Assembly: GCA_903903925.1 (NCBI GenBank)
Contig: CAIVAU010000237.1
Coordinates: 1 to 64,000, forward strand
Length of the DNA: 64,000 bases
Origin: an uncultured cyanobacterium
GTDB lineage: Bacteria; Cyanobacteriota; Cyanobacteriia; Cyanobacteriales; Nostocaceae
Direction of reading: 5' to 3'
Shown here: in pieces, positions 28,607 through 38,555 of the stretch
How positions within the stretch are numbered: the first letter of the stretch is position 1
Layout of the letters: each line of letters starts with the position of its first letter
The notes under the pieces: model-generated
Databases searched by the model: none
What the model was told of the DNA's origin: nothing
The model's input: only the letters and a program-made list of their open reading frames with translations
Made by a program: the position numbers and the translations under genes

Positions 28607-28631
28607 AGTTTCGATTCCCTTTTGGGATTAC

Positions 28632-28760
28632 CTATATATACGTCATTTTAGTAAAAATCTTCGCACTTTGCACCCAGTTTACTCCGGGATACGTTACGAA
28701 GGGTTCACGTTGCAGCAATATATCCAAAATCACATCACTGTTAAACAGCACCCGTTTCAC
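28632..28760 (-). pseudogene. Truncated PIN-domain toxin (copy B)
   Basis: The same start as copy A (VKRVLFNSDVILDILLQREPF), with Asp changed to Asn at the first motif position, followed by unrelated residues and a stop after 42 codons. The PIN domain is lost beyond about residue 22. Confidence 0.7.
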
Positions 28761-28932
28761 TGATATTTTTCCTCAAGGTAGTCCAAGTATTCCTGGTGCA
28801 AAACCGCCGCTTCAGGAATATCTTGTTTTTTGACGATTCCTAATAAGTTCTGAGTCCAAGGGCTGAGTTCCATCAGTTGGTCTAGGTCTGGTAACTGGTC
28901 AAAAAAAGTGGCGATCGCTTCAGAAAGAGAGA
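28757..28932 (-). pseudogene. 5'-truncated copy of the DUF6364-like antitoxin
   Basis: 58 codons from SLSEAIATFFDQLPDLDQ to the shared C-terminus EEKYQ are almost identical to 28005-28256. The DNA-binding N-terminus is missing: upstream of 28932 the frame enters repeat-like sequence (ATTCCCCACTCCC). It is a partial tandem duplication. Confidence 0.8.
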
Positions 28933-29062
28933 AGAGTTTTTTTGGGAACACTGCACTTGCCATTCCCCACTCCCAACTCCCCATTCCCCATTAAAGTAGA
29001 AAATGATAATTTAAGAAACTGTAACTTAATCGCGCTCATCCACATTTCAGGAAAATTAGCCA

Positions 29063-29989
29063 ATGCCGTACCTGACATCAGCAAGCGAAATTCATTCTAT
29101 TGTCGCTGAATATACCAAAGCGAGTACTTTGTGGATAGATACGGAAGTCGCTGAGTATAAAAATCGCAACGCCAAACTGTCGCTGATTCAGGTATTGGAT
29201 GATCCCAAAGATTTAAGTGGCGATCGCATTTACCTTTTAGATGTATTTGAACAGCCTGATCTCGTTGCTGATTTTGTTGATAAAATTATGGTCAATCCTG
29301 GTATTGAAAAAGTATTTCACAACGCTAGCTATGATGTGAAATATTTGGGTAATAGGAAAGCCCAAAATATTACTTGTACCTTAGAAATGGCAAAAAAAAT
29401 TCCTTACTATCTTTTGCCATCACGGAACTATCAACTTAAAAGTTTGGCTAGCGAACTGTGTCATTTCCAAAATATTGATAAAAAAGAACAGAGCAGCAAC
29501 TGGGGGCAGCGACCCCTCACTGAAGAACAGATCGAGTATGCCTACTTAGACTGTATTTATCTTGCTCAAGTGCACCAGCGTTTGATAGAATTAACTGAAC
29601 AAATCAACCATAACCCCGCAACGGAAAATTTAACAACACTTACAGAAAGATATACGCAAATTCAGCATCAGTGGAAACTTTTAGATTCAGAATTTGAGCA
29701 TTTACAAGAGCGAATCAAAAAAGCAATGCAGGCTCAAAATTTATCAGAAACCCCCGATTTTAAGCTGACTGCTTACGAGCGGGCAACAGTGAAAGTACCG
29801 TTTATTGAACTAGTGAGGTTAGTACAAAGCCAAGACATAAATTTAGATTTTCCCATAACACTGACACAAAAACTCCAAAAAGATTTAGCGGAAAACCTAG
29901 AACAATTGTCTGTAGATATTGAGAAAAATACCTCTTGGCGACTGACTCCCAAAACACAGGAAAGTGAACAAGTAAAGGATGAAGGATAA
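29063..29989 (+). CDS. rnd: Ribonuclease D-like 3'-5' exonuclease
   Basis: The 308-residue DEDD-type exonuclease has LWIDTEVAEY with Asp26 and Glu28, VFHNASYDVKYL, and EYAYLDCIYLAQVH. It trims 3' ends of tRNA and other small RNA precursors. An HRDC-like C-terminal region is replaced by a Gln/Glu-rich helical tail, usual in cyanobacterial forms. The start follows the sequence AATTAGCCA without a clear Shine-Dalgarno. Its last 11 bases overlap the next gene. Confidence 0.9.
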   Translation: MPYLTSASEIHSIVAEYTKASTLWIDTEVAEYKNRNAKLSLIQVLDDPKDLSGDRIYLLDVFEQPDLVADFVDKIMVNPGIEKVFHNASYDVKYLGNRKAQNITCTLEMAKKIPYYLLPSRNYQLKSLASELCHFQNIDKKEQSSNWGQRPLTEEQIEYAYLDCIYLAQVHQRLIELTEQINHNPATENLTTLTERYTQIQHQWKLLDSEFEHLQERIKKAMQAQNLSETPDFKLTAYERATVKVPFIELVRLVQSQDINLDFPITLTQKLQKDLAENLEQLSVDIEKNTSWRLTPKTQESEQVKDEG

Positions 29990-30830
29990 CCGTCGCATTG
30001 CTCGTTCCCCAAAGGGATTGACAGAGGTGGGAAGAACCTTTGGCATAGCTGCACTGACCACATTTGTTGCGTTCACAACCGTTTCTTGTAGTACGAGCAA
30101 CGATGTATTGGTAACAGAAATAGGAGTCAGCCCTCCCAAACCTCCATCAGCAAAGCCAACTAAAGCCAGTGACTTCTATATTCAAGGTCAGTACAAACAT
30201 ATTAAAGGAGATTCAAAAGGGGCGATGGCTGCTTACACGAAAGCAATTAGCCTCAATCCCAATTATGCCGATGCTTACAATAGCCGGGGACTTGTTCACT
30301 TTGAGATGGGAGACAAGCAAGCTGCGATCGCTGATTACGATGAAGCGATTCGCCTCAATCCCAACTATGCTCAAGCCTATAATAATCGGGGGGATGCTCT
30401 CGCCGATCAAAAAGATATATCTAATGCTATAGAAGATTACAAAGAAGCCATTCGCCTTGTTCCTAACTACGCTCAAGCCTACAATAACCGAGGAAATGCC
30501 TATGCAGCCCAAGGAGATCAAAATCGGGCAATGGAGGATTACAATCAAGCAATTCGCCTCGATCCTAAATATGCTGTTGCTTACAATAACCGAGCAAATG
30601 CCCGTGCTGCGCAAGGAGATAGAGACGGAGCGATCGCTGATTATAACGAAGCAATTCGCCTCAATCCCAAATTTGCAGCAGCCTTCAACAACCGGGGAAA
30701 TACTCGTGCGGCGCTGTTAGACAAACAAGGCGCAATGGCGGACTTACAGAAAGCAGCAAATCTCTTTAAGCAACAAAATAATCTAGGAATGTACCAACAA
30801 GTTATGAACAATATGAAGGATATTCATTGA
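29979..30830 (+). CDS. TPR-repeat lipoprotein
   Basis: In this 283-residue protein, a signal peptide with TFVAFTTVSC suggests lipid attachment at Cys. Five or more 34-residue TPR units follow, recognisable from the repeated core DAYNSRG, QAYNNRG, VAYNNRA and AAFNNRG, each closed by AIRLNPN-type turns. TPR arrays are protein-interaction scaffolds. In cyanobacteria such lipoproteins often assist photosystem or envelope assembly. psaB starts 180 bp downstream, but any functional link is inference. The start overlaps the end of the exonuclease gene. Confidence 0.88.
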   Translation: MKDNRRIARSPKGLTEVGRTFGIAALTTFVAFTTVSCSTSNDVLVTEIGVSPPKPPSAKPTKASDFYIQGQYKHIKGDSKGAMAAYTKAISLNPNYADAYNSRGLVHFEMGDKQAAIADYDEAIRLNPNYAQAYNNRGDALADQKDISNAIEDYKEAIRLVPNYAQAYNNRGNAYAAQGDQNRAMEDYNQAIRLDPKYAVAYNNRANARAAQGDRDGAIADYNEAIRLNPKFAAAFNNRGNTRAALLDKQGAMADLQKAANLFKQQNNLGMYQQVMNNMKDIH

Positions 30831-31010
30831 ACCGTCAATGGAAGTCCCTAATAAAGAGTAAAAATTCCGTTCTTGAAACCTCCCACACTCCCTATACCCC
30901 CCACTTTCCCCAGGCTGGGCTGTCTTCCAGAGGAGTTAGCAATACGGTTGTATGAAATCGGTATTGACAGCGTAGAATTTTGATCAGGGCGAAAAACATT
31001 CACCAGACTT

Positions 31011-33224
31011 ATGGCGACAAAATTTCCAAAATTTAGCCAGGATCTCGCACAGGACCCGACGACACGTCGGATCTGGTATGCGATCGCGACAGGAAATGAC
31101 TTTGAAAGCCACGATGGCGTGACAGAAGAAAGTCTTTACCAAAAGATTTTTGCAACACACTTCGGTCATCTGGCAATCATCTTCTTGTGGGCATCAAGCC
31201 TACTGTTCCATGTAGCCTGGCAAGGCAACTTTGAACAATGGATTAAAGATCCGCTGCACATCCGCCCGATCGCCCATGCGATTTGGGATCCACAGTTTGG
31301 CAAACCAGCGATTGAAGCCTTTACCCAAGCTGGGGCGAATTACCCAGTCAACATTGCTTACTCAGGTGTATACCACTGGTGGTACACCATTGGCATGCGG
31401 ACGAACAATGACCTGTACCAAGGTTCCGTGTTCCTGCTGTTGTTGTCAGCAGTGTTCTTGTTCGCAGGTTGGTTGCACTTGCAACCCCAGTTCCGTCCCA
31501 GCCTCTCATGGTTTAAGAGTGCAGAACCACGTTTAAACCACCACCTAGCAGGTTTGTTTGGTGTGAGTTCCTTGGCATGGACAGGTCACTTGGTTCACGT
31601 TGCGATTCCCGAATCACGGGGACAGCACGTCGGTTGGGATAACTTCCTGACTACCCTACCTCACCCAGAAGGCTTGGTTCCCTTCTTCACGGGGAACTGG
31701 GGTGCATACGCTGCAAACCCAGACACAGCAAATCATGTGTTTGGGACATCTCAAGGAGCCGGAACAGCAATTCTGACATTCTTGGGAGGGTTTCATCCAC
31801 AGACAGAGTCACTGTGGCTGACAGATATGGCGCACCACCACTTGGCGATCGCCGTACTGTTCATCGTTGCTGGTCATATGTACCGGACGAACATCGGGAT
31901 TGGTCACAGCATCAGAGAAATGCTGAATGCCAAGAACTTCTTTGGGATCAAAACTGAAGGTCAATTCAACTTGCCGCACCAAGGGCTTTACGACACTATC
32001 AACAACTCCCTGCACTTCCAGTTATCCCTGGCTTTAGCAGCGTTGGGTACGATCACCTCCTTGGTAGCGCAGCACATGTACGCGATGCCGCCTTACGCAT
32101 TCATCGCGAAGGACTACACCACTCAGGCAGCGTTGTACACCCACCACCAGTACATCGCTGTTTTCTTAATGACAGGGGCATTCGCCCATGCAGCAATTTT
32201 CTGGGTACGTGACTACGACCCAGAACAAAATAAAGGCAACGTTCTCGACCGTGTGCTCAAGCACAAAGAAGCGATTATCTCTCACTTGAGTTGGGTATCG
32301 CTGTTCCTAGGCTTCCACACCCTCGGATTGTATGTTCACAACGACGTTGTAGTCGCTTTTGGCACACCAGAGAAGCAAATTTTGATTGAACCAGTCTTTG
32401 CCCAGTTCATCCAAGCTTCTCACGGCAAAGCACTGTACGGTTTGAACGTCTTATTGTCAAATCCTGACAGTATTGCTTCTAATACTGGCGCTTTTTGGTT
32501 ACCAGGATGGTTAGATGCGATTAATAATAGCACCAACTCCCTGTTCTTGACCATCGGACCTGGCGACTTCCTAGTACACCACGCCTTTGCTTTGGCAATC
32601 CACACCACAGTACTCGTACTGGTTAAAGGTGCTTTGGATGCCCGTGGTTCCAAGCTGATGCCCGATAAAAAGGACTTCGGCTACGCGTTCCCTTGCGACG
32701 GTCCTGGTCGTGGCGGTACTTGCGATATCTCCGCTTGGGATTCCTTCTACCTCGCCTTGTTCTGGTCACTCAACACTGTTGGTTGGGTCACCTTCTACTG
32801 GCACTGGAAGCACCTCGGCGTTTGGCAAGGTAACGTTGCTCAGTTCAACGAGTCCTCCACATACCTCATGGGTTGGTTCCGCGATTACCTCTGGGCGAAT
32901 TCCGCACAGTTGATCAACGGCTACAACCCCTATGGTACCAACAACCTTGCTGTCTGGGATTGGATGTTCCTCTTCGGACACCTCGTTTGGGCAACTGGCT
33001 TCATGTTCCTGATCTCTTGGAGAGGTTACTGGCAAGAGTTGATTGAAACTCTCGTTTGGGCACATGAGCGCACACCCCTGGCAAACCTCATCCGCTGGAA
33101 GGACAAGCCTGTTGCTTTGTCTATTGTTCAAGCTCGTTTGGTTGGTCTAGCTCACTTTACTGTTGGCTATGTCCTCACCTACGCCGCTTTCCTCATTGCC
33201 TCTACTGCTGGTAAGTTCGGTTAA
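31011..33224 (+). CDS. psaB: Photosystem I P700 apoprotein A2 (PsaB), solitary copy
   Basis: The 737-residue protein is collinear with Psa[21 protein letters not shown] at the N-terminus, eleven transmembrane helices rich in His, the FX iron-sulphur loop [12 protein letters not shown] near residue 562, [17 protein letters not shown] with the P700 axial His, and the C-terminal [14 protein letters not shown]. It binds half of the core chlorophylls and P700 with PsaA in the thylakoid. Normally psaB follows psaA directly. Here there is no psaA, and the neighbours are a TPR lipoprotein and an M48 protease. It is therefore probably an extra psaB paralogue, as known in some Nostocales. All key residues look intact. 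Confidence 0.96.
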   Translation: MATKFPKFSQDLAQDPTTRRIWYAIATGNDFESHDGVTEESLYQKIFATHFGHLAIIFLWASSLLFHVAWQGNFEQWIKDPLHIRPIAHAIWDPQFGKPAIEAFTQAGANYPVNIAYSGVYHWWYTIGMRTNNDLYQGSVFLLLLSAVFLFAGWLHLQPQFRPSLSWFKSAEPRLNHHLAGLFGVSSLAWTGHLVHVAIPESRGQHVGWDNFLTTLPHPEGLVPFFTGNWGAYAANPDTANHVFGTSQGAGTAILTFLGGFHPQTESLWLTDMAHHHLAIAVLFIVAGHMYRTNIGIGHSIREMLNAKNFFGIKTEGQFNLPHQGLYDTINNSLHFQLSLALAALGTITSLVAQHMYAMPPYAFIAKDYTTQAALYTHHQYIAVFLMTGAFAHAAIFWVRDYDPEQNKGNVLDRVLKHKEAIISHLSWVSLFLGFHTLGLYVHNDVVVAFGTPEKQILIEPVFAQFIQASHGKALYGLNVLLSNPDSIASNTGAFWLPGWLDAINNSTNSLFLTIGPGDFLVHHAFALAIHTTVLVLVKGALDARGSKLMPDKKDFGYAFPCDGPGRGGTCDISAWDSFYLALFWSLNTVGWVTFYWHWKHLGVWQGNVAQFNESSTYLMGWFRDYLWANSAQLINGYNPYGTNNLAVWDWMFLFGHLVWATGFMFLISWRGYWQELIETLVWAHERTPLANLIRWKDKPVALSIVQARLVGLAHFTVGYVLTYAAFLIASTAGKFG

Positions 33225-33303
33225 TTTGTGAATGACAGCACTTGGAAGGTAGATAGACCGCATTCTTAGGGGAATTCGACCTATTCGCCCTCACAAAAGA
33301 TGT

Positions 33304-33338
33304 AAAATCCCCCACCCAAAGGCAGGGGATTTTTTTTG
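33304..33338 (+). terminator. Intrinsic terminator of psaB
   Basis: AAAATCCCC (33304-33312) pairs with GGGGATTTT (33325-33333) and is followed by a T8 run, 80 bp after the psaB stop. The remaining DNA to 33562 has no supported gene. Confidence 0.9.
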
Positions 33339-33562
33339 AATTCCAGGCTCGATCAAATGCTGCACAGGTTTTGAGTAAATATACTATATGGAAGGGCGCA
33401 AGACCGCCGCGCCCCTACCAAGGCTTTTGGGCAACGCATAATTAATTTTCACCAGATGTCTACGGAAAGTAGTACATAGATGTAAACCTTGCGCATAATA
33501 AATAAGGACGGGTCATATACCCATCCCACATCCCCTCTCACCTTGAATTTTCACTTTTAACT

Positions 33563-34339
33563 ATGTTTCATAAATTGCGCAAATATCTTTCCTTATTGCT
33601 TGCTTTCTTACTGGGTTTAGGGACTGTGCTAGGTGTGGGATTATTCACTCCCACGCCGTCTCCTGCGCTTCCTCCTTTGGGTGGGTTACTTCTCAATGGA
33701 GTTCAGTATATACAACTTTCCCACTTGTCTACAAAGCAAAAAATCGAGCTGGGTCAGCAAGTTCACAAACAGCTCCTGAGCAAGTACAAGCTTGATAATG
33801 ATCCAGAAACCAATGCTTACGTGAGTCGTGTAGGTAAACGGGTAGCAGCAGCCAGTGACTGTCCTCAGTATCCGTTTCACTATTATGTAGTTGAAGATCG
33901 GAACATCAATGCCTTTGCGACCACGGGCGGTAACGTCTACGTCAATAAAGGACTGTTAAAAGCAGCAGATAACGAGGATCAGTTAGCGGCGGTTTTAGCT
34001 CATGAAACAGGTCATAATTGCGATAACGACTTAGTCAACAAGATGAAACAATCAGACTTGGCTCAAGGCTTAGCCTCTGTCACGGGTGTAGACCAAAGTG
34101 CTGTAGCAGGTTTGGCTTATAAGCTGGCTTTTGAGCTACCCAATAGCCGTCAGGATGAATATAATGCGGATGCCCAAGGACTCAAGTATATTGAAAAGGC
34201 AGGATATGATCGTAACGCCATGCCAGCATTCTTAAAAAAATTGCTGAATAGTTCTTCTTCACCGGCGTTTTTGAGTGACCACCCTGGCACCAAAGAGCGA
34301 ATTGCTGTTTTACAAAAGAAGATTGCTGCTAGTCAGTAA
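33563..34339 (+). CDS. Secreted M48-family zinc metallopeptidase
   Basis: The 258-residue protein has an N-terminal hydrophobic signal (LSLLLAFLLGLGTVLGVGLF), then the M48 domain with HETGH at 147-151 and the third zinc ligand region NSRQDEYNADAQGL. These BepA/LoiP-like proteases act in the periplasm on misfolded envelope proteins. Gene stands alone between psaB and the RRM gene. Confidence 0.9.
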   Translation: MFHKLRKYLSLLLAFLLGLGTVLGVGLFTPTPSPALPPLGGLLLNGVQYIQLSHLSTKQKIELGQQVHKQLLSKYKLDNDPETNAYVSRVGKRVAAASDCPQYPFHYYVVEDRNINAFATTGGNVYVNKGLLKAADNEDQLAAVLAHETGHNCDNDLVNKMKQSDLAQGLASVTGVDQSAVAGLAYKLAFELPNSRQDEYNADAQGLKYIEKAGYDRNAMPAFLKKLLNSSSSPAFLSDHPGTKERIAVLQKKIAASQ

Positions 34340-34443
34340 GGTGGTCGGTAGTAAACCCTTTGCATGGATATCTAGCACCTTACTTAAACCATCAGCAGAA
34401 AGGGTAGACTGTCTGTCTGCCCTTAAAACGTAATTTTTATAGC

Positions 34444-34788
34444 TTAGTAGCGCCGACCGCCGCCGCCACCAGAAGAGTATCCGCCGCCGCCACCGCCGCT
34501 ACTGTTTCCCCATCTGCCGCCGCCGCCACCAGAGGAACCTCTATCCGGCTTAGGTCTAGCTTTATTAACTTTTAAGTTACGACCCATCCACTCAGCACCA
34601 TCAAGAGCCTCAATCGCTGCGGCTTCCTCTGCCTCTGATCCCATTTCTACAAAGCCAAAACCTTTCATCCGACCTGTTTCCCGGTCTGTAGGTAATTGAA
34701 CGCTTTTAACAGATCCATATTCTGCAAAAACCTGTTTAAGGTCATCTTGTCCAATCTCATAAGAGAGATTACCAACATAAATCGACAT
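34444..34788 (-). CDS. rbp: RRM RNA-binding protein with glycine-rich tail (Rbp)
   Basis: The 114-residue protein has one RRM with RNP2 SIYVGNL and RNP1 KGFGFVEM, then a Gly/Ser-rich tail ending GGRRY. Cyanobacterial Rbp proteins bind mRNA. Several are cold-induced, and some localise photosynthetic mRNAs, which would fit the proximity of psaB only loosely. A long AT-rich upstream region may form a regulated 5' leader. Confidence 0.95.
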   Translation of the reverse strand: MSIYVGNLSYEIGQDDLKQVFAEYGSVKSVQLPTDRETGRMKGFGFVEMGSEAEEAAAIEALDGAEWMGRNLKVNKARPKPDRGSSGGGGGRWGNSSGGGGGGYSSGGGGGRRY

Positions 34789-35337
34789 ATAACGTCTCCT
34801 GAATCAGAGGTTGTAGAGATTTGGATCCGGAGAGGTCTGTAATATTGGTTACTAATAACAACAAACTGCACAACCGAATTTAATCTTCTACAGATATCCT
34901 AACACACCATAGCAAATTTTTTGTTGCATAACAAAGTTCAGCGATAGAGTAACCGCCTTTGTTAAAGTAACTTAGTCTCACCACAAGAGCGTTATTCCTC
35001 AAGTTAACACTCTCAGCTATGCTGCTTTACCTTCCGCAACAGAGCAATGGCTCCTTGGGGAGCGTGTTACGTTAATTCTCGCATAATTTCTGAGGCGATG
35101 TCTCCTAAACAAATCTCTTTTTTCCCAGCAGAAATACTCAATCTGTCCATTATGAAGATGCATCCTAGGCTTGAACTGCTAACAACAAGCGGAGAAGCCA
35201 AAAATTGAAACCAAGTGCTGCCCGTTAAACAGTGGCATCTGCTAAAGTTCCAAGTTAATTTTGTGGAAAGTTTTCTGAGAGTTGCGGGATGTTTCGTCTG
35301 TTTCTCTCAGCCCACACGCGATTCAAGGTTTTACAGG
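34789..35337. other. 549-bp region upstream of rbp and the TauE/SafE gene
   Basis: It probably holds divergent promoters and the 5' leader of rbp, often long in cold-regulated cyanobacterial RRM genes. No ORF or repeat is convincing. The in-frame extension of the TauE/SafE frame back to 35215 is treated as non-coding. Confidence 0.45.
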
Positions 35338-36249
35338 ATGAGTACTACACAACAAAGTTTTCAACCCGAAGGTCAGCAAACCCCTCGTCGGATGCTTTAT
35401 TGGTCATGGTGGTTGCCCTTATTTGGATTGGGCTGGCTTGCTTTCTTCTTCAGTGCCTTTCCTCAACCAATAACATTGCTTCAGCAGAACTGGCCATTGG
35501 TTTTTGTTGGGATGGGTGGTGCCCTAATTGGCAACATGACCGCTGTCGGTGGGGGAATAGTGTTTGTGCCAGTGATGATCTTGATCTACCATCTGCCACC
35601 AGTTGTTGCACTGAAGATTGCGATCGCCTCCCAGTCTTTTGGCATGACCAGTGGTGCAATTGGCTGGCTCCGCCAGGGGATAGTTCCGGTCAAAGCATTA
35701 CAGTATACTGTGCCAGGGCTATTAATCGGCAGCACAATTAGCTCTTTAGTTATCCATCCCAATGCATTTTTAGTTAAAGGTCTATTTGGACCAGTTTCTA
35801 TTATCCTTGGCGTCATGACACTGACTTTACACAACCGTCAGTGCGATCGCGAAACCTATCACATTCCAAATAGAGCCAAAAAGCCATTACTTCTAGTTTC
35901 TCTAGTTGGTGGTTTGATCACCGGGTGGGTAGCTATAGGTGAAGGCGAGGTGATTGCTGCGTTTTTGATGCTGCTTTATGGGTTCAATCCTAATAGTTGT
36001 ATTGCTCTAGGTGTCGTCTTGCTTGCGATCAACTCTATCTACCTAGCCCTAATACACAGTTTTTTCTTAGGCGGCATTCCTTGGGAGATAGCTTCCTTTA
36101 CCGCCCTTGGCTGTGTTTATGGGGCAAGACTAGGGCCATATTTCAGCCAGTGGATCAGTCCGCAGATATTGAGACTTGGGTTTGCTACCATCGCTATAAT
36201 TGATGGTCTAATTTTTCTATTACAGTTTTTGCTTTCTGGCACCCATTAA
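35338..36249 (+). CDS. TauE/SafE (TSUP) family anion transporter
   Basis: The start MSTTQQSFQPEG at 35338 gives 303 residues. About eight membrane helices are visible, including the duplicated family motif GALIGNMTAVGGGIVFVPVM and, in the second half, GGLITGWVAIGEGEVIAAFL. TSUP proteins export sulphite or organosulphonates; the substrate here is not evident. No sulphur genes are adjacent. Confidence 0.85.
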   Translation: MSTTQQSFQPEGQQTPRRMLYWSWWLPLFGLGWLAFFFSAFPQPITLLQQNWPLVFVGMGGALIGNMTAVGGGIVFVPVMILIYHLPPVVALKIAIASQSFGMTSGAIGWLRQGIVPVKALQYTVPGLLIGSTISSLVIHPNAFLVKGLFGPVSIILGVMTLTLHNRQCDRETYHIPNRAKKPLLLVSLVGGLITGWVAIGEGEVIAAFLMLLYGFNPNSCIALGVVLLAINSIYLALIHSFFLGGIPWEIASFTALGCVYGARLGPYFSQWISPQILRLGFATIAIIDGLIFLLQFLLSGTH

Positions 36250-36398
36250 TGTGAGGTATGAGTCTTTCGACTTACGCACTCTACAGGTAAATCTTTATAT
36301 ACACAGTGCATAAGTTGATTCTGACAACCATAATAATATACGATACAGGACACTTGGAAGCGATTACCTTTTGTTCAACTTTAGAAGGTGTAAAAATT

Positions 36399-36629
36399 AT
36401 GTCAACACAAATTGCTAATTTACCCACACTGCATAAAGGCTCTCAGGGTGAGCCTGTCTACATTGTGCAACTACTTTTAAACAACTTTCATGGTTTGGAT
36501 ATTAAAACTGACGCCATTTTTGGTCAGGAAACAGAGAATGCGATTAAAGACTTGCAACAGTCCCGCCGGTTAACTCCAACTGGAACCGTTGATCAACTCA
36601 CTTGGGAAGCTTTAGCTACCGCAGACTAA
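36399..36629 (+). CDS. Peptidoglycan-binding domain protein
   Basis: The 76-residue protein is a single PG_binding_1 domain: LPTLHKGSQGEPVYIVQLLL, DAIFGQETENAIKDLQQSR, TPTGTVDQLTWEAL. A GAAGGTG sequence precedes the ATG at 36399, which I prefer over the ATG at 36306. With no signal peptide or catalytic domain it may be a stand-alone binding module or a fragment of a larger hydrolase. Confidence 0.8.
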   Translation: MSTQIANLPTLHKGSQGEPVYIVQLLLNNFHGLDIKTDAIFGQETENAIKDLQQSRRLTPTGTVDQLTWEALATAD

Positions 36630-36710
36630 TCACTTAAACGGGGTGTGGGGTGTAGGGAAGAAAAGATAAATTATCGCCACTCGAAAGTTAAAATTCAAAG
36701 TTACAAAAAA

Positions 36711-36893
36711 AGGGAGCTCTTAGCAGGGAATAAAGAAACTAGAAAAATGCGCGTTGTGGGTAAGACAGCCCACTTTGAAAAAAAAAGATGTGTTGCGAGA
36801 CACGATATGCTGTGAAACACGGTGTCAAAGTTCCAATCCCACGGCACCCATCCGTGGGTTCCCCCTACTAAGAGCTCCCTGCTAAGAGCTCCC
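36711..36893. repeat. Element bounded by inverted GAGCTCTTAGCAGGGA motifs
   Basis: GGGAGCTCTTAGCAGGGA at 36712-36729 faces two inverted copies at 36868-36893 (TAAGAGCTCCCTGC). The 140-bp core contains CCCACGGATGGGTGCC-type pairing when read in reverse. An 86-residue minus frame across it is not credible. Confidence 0.7.
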
Positions 36894-37005
36894 TCTGAAA
36901 CATTGATTTTTGAATTATAAATTTCCGCTTTCAAAAATGGGTTTCTTCTACACTCACACATCCCTGTATTCTACTGCAAATAATCTAATTTCCTAGTGTA
37001 AAAAA

Positions 37006-37398
37006 ATGAAGAACATGAAGCGTAAAATTTTATTTTGGACAAATTTACCTTTGATGGTAGCACCTTTGGTGTGTCTCTTAGCAAAACCATCAGTAGCATT
37101 GCCAATTGACAGCGAGTGTCCGGACAATTACAATACTGAATTTGTCCACGCTGAAACACCCAATTTTGATGTTTATATTTGCGGTAATGATTTTCCCCAT
37201 GTTTATGTTGGTAGAGCTAAAAATGGTGATAGTGAAATCACTATACCTCTTGCTCACACAAGTAACCGTAACACTTATGTTGCTCTCAACGAAGATTATC
37301 CTAATATTTACCGTTACACCCTCACCCCTTATCAGCTAACAGTTACTAAGAATGGCAAAATAATTGTTAGAGAACGTGCTCATTGGAAAACAAGGTAA
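37006..37398 (+). CDS. Hypothetical secreted protein
   Basis: The 130-residue protein has a signal peptide (LPLMVAPLVCLLAKPSVA, cleavage near Ala-Leu-Pro). The mature part has two Cys (SECPDNY and YICGND) and many Asn/Tyr/Thr residues. I do not recognise the family. The beta-rich pattern suggests a small exported domain. The start MKNMKRK is the first of two close ATGs. Confidence 0.6.
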   Translation: MKNMKRKILFWTNLPLMVAPLVCLLAKPSVALPIDSECPDNYNTEFVHAETPNFDVYICGNDFPHVYVGRAKNGDSEITIPLAHTSNRNTYVALNEDYPNIYRYTLTPYQLTVTKNGKIIVRERAHWKTR

Positions 37399-37468
37399 GC
37401 TGTTGAAATTTACACAATTTGTGACGATTATCAAGGATATTTTGATCCAAAACTAATTGAGCGCTTGT

Positions 37469-37921
37469 CTAAATAATGTGAAATTCTTTCAGTGCGGGTA
37501 AAATATTTTCGTTTTCATGGTTGGAGCGACTAAGTTTGATGAGAGCAAAGCGCTGTTCTATCGTTAATTTTGACCATTGATCCAGCGTAACCGTTACTCC
37601 CAGTTCCTGAACCGCTGCTTGAGTAATAACAGGTATAGTAGTTGTATCTGTCCAGACGGGATTGGGATCGATGGGCAGATCGGTTGCTGGCACGCCCGCA
37701 CGTTCTAGAACGAGACGTTGCAATAGCTCTCGGTAGGTTTTAATTTCGCTTTCTGTAGTGCAAGGTAGCTCCACGAGGGTTTGACGCTCCTGTCGGCTAA
37801 GCTTATGCCACTGGGTCAGTTTTAACTTAATACCGCAGGTGTCCAGCTTAAGACGAACCTGCATCGGAATGCAACGCAGCGATTCAACAAAATCTTGTTC
37901 AAATTGAAAAAACTGACCCAT
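37469..37921 (-). CDS. Nitrate-reductase-associated protein family
   Basis: From MGQFFQFEQDFVESLRCIPM the 150-residue product matches the conserved cyanobacterial nitrate-reductase-associated family (LRCIPMQVRLKLDTCGIKL, KLSRQERQTLVELPC). In other genomes it is often near narB or nir genes, and its biochemical role is unclear. No nitrate genes are in this window, so its position is unusual. The ATG at 37963 adds 14 unlikely residues. Confidence 0.8.
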   Translation of the reverse strand: MGQFFQFEQDFVESLRCIPMQVRLKLDTCGIKLKLTQWHKLSRQERQTLVELPCTTESEIKTYRELLQRLVLERAGVPATDLPIDPNPVWTDTTTIPVITQAAVQELGVTVTLDQWSKLTIEQRFALIKLSRSNHENENILPALKEFHII

Positions 37922-38555
37922 AAAATCTCTGTTCCCATCCCTAATCATTTTATCGCACAACATAAGTAAAAAGATGGGAATGGTTTTAGCTCCTTCTTTC
38001 CTAACGTATAGGGATAAACAATCAGATTTTTTAAGTCAGTCATTATATTTAGAAAGACAAAACCAATATCTTATCACAGAAAACTTTTGCAAGAGTGCTT
38101 TTTGTGTCTGCTATGCTGTTTTTTTACATTCAAATCGGATTGAAATTACTACTAAAATGATGTTTTAGCATTCTTTATGCTGTATATTACATCCTTAAAA
38201 AGGCATTCAGATTCTGACACAAGATAAATTTCTGATGAAGAAAGTATCTATTTTGCTACAAGATTTCAGTTTTATGAGTGAATAAATATCTAGATAGTCA
38301 GACTTGCAGCACAACACAAATTGGGGTGAGAACTCCACACACCTCCCTTCGGGTAGGGGTGGGCTTCTAAGAAATTAGAGGTAGGTCTAATAAAAGCTTC
38401 AAAGTTCGCTCGTACAGTGATTTTCAGGTAATTAGACCACATTTTTAGGGGCACGGGGGCTCTGCGCCCTTACAAACAGGGTGGTTCATTTAGGTGAAAA
38501 TCGCGATCAATACCCCCAACTGCTAAATGCTAATGTTTTTTAAGACAAATAAACC
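37922..38555. other. 634-bp intergenic region, no supported gene
   Basis: A short plus-strand frame at 37974-38168 lacks recognisable features. At 38335-38375, CACCTCCCTTCGGGTAGGGGTGG forms an imperfect hairpin. A GGGGCACGGGGGCTCTGCGCCC segment near 38451 resembles interspersed palindromes seen near 33397 and 62850. Confidence 0.4.

Noticed and set aside
36701-36961. 86-residue minus ORF
   Set aside because: It crosses an inverted-repeat element and reads as repeat-derived sequence.
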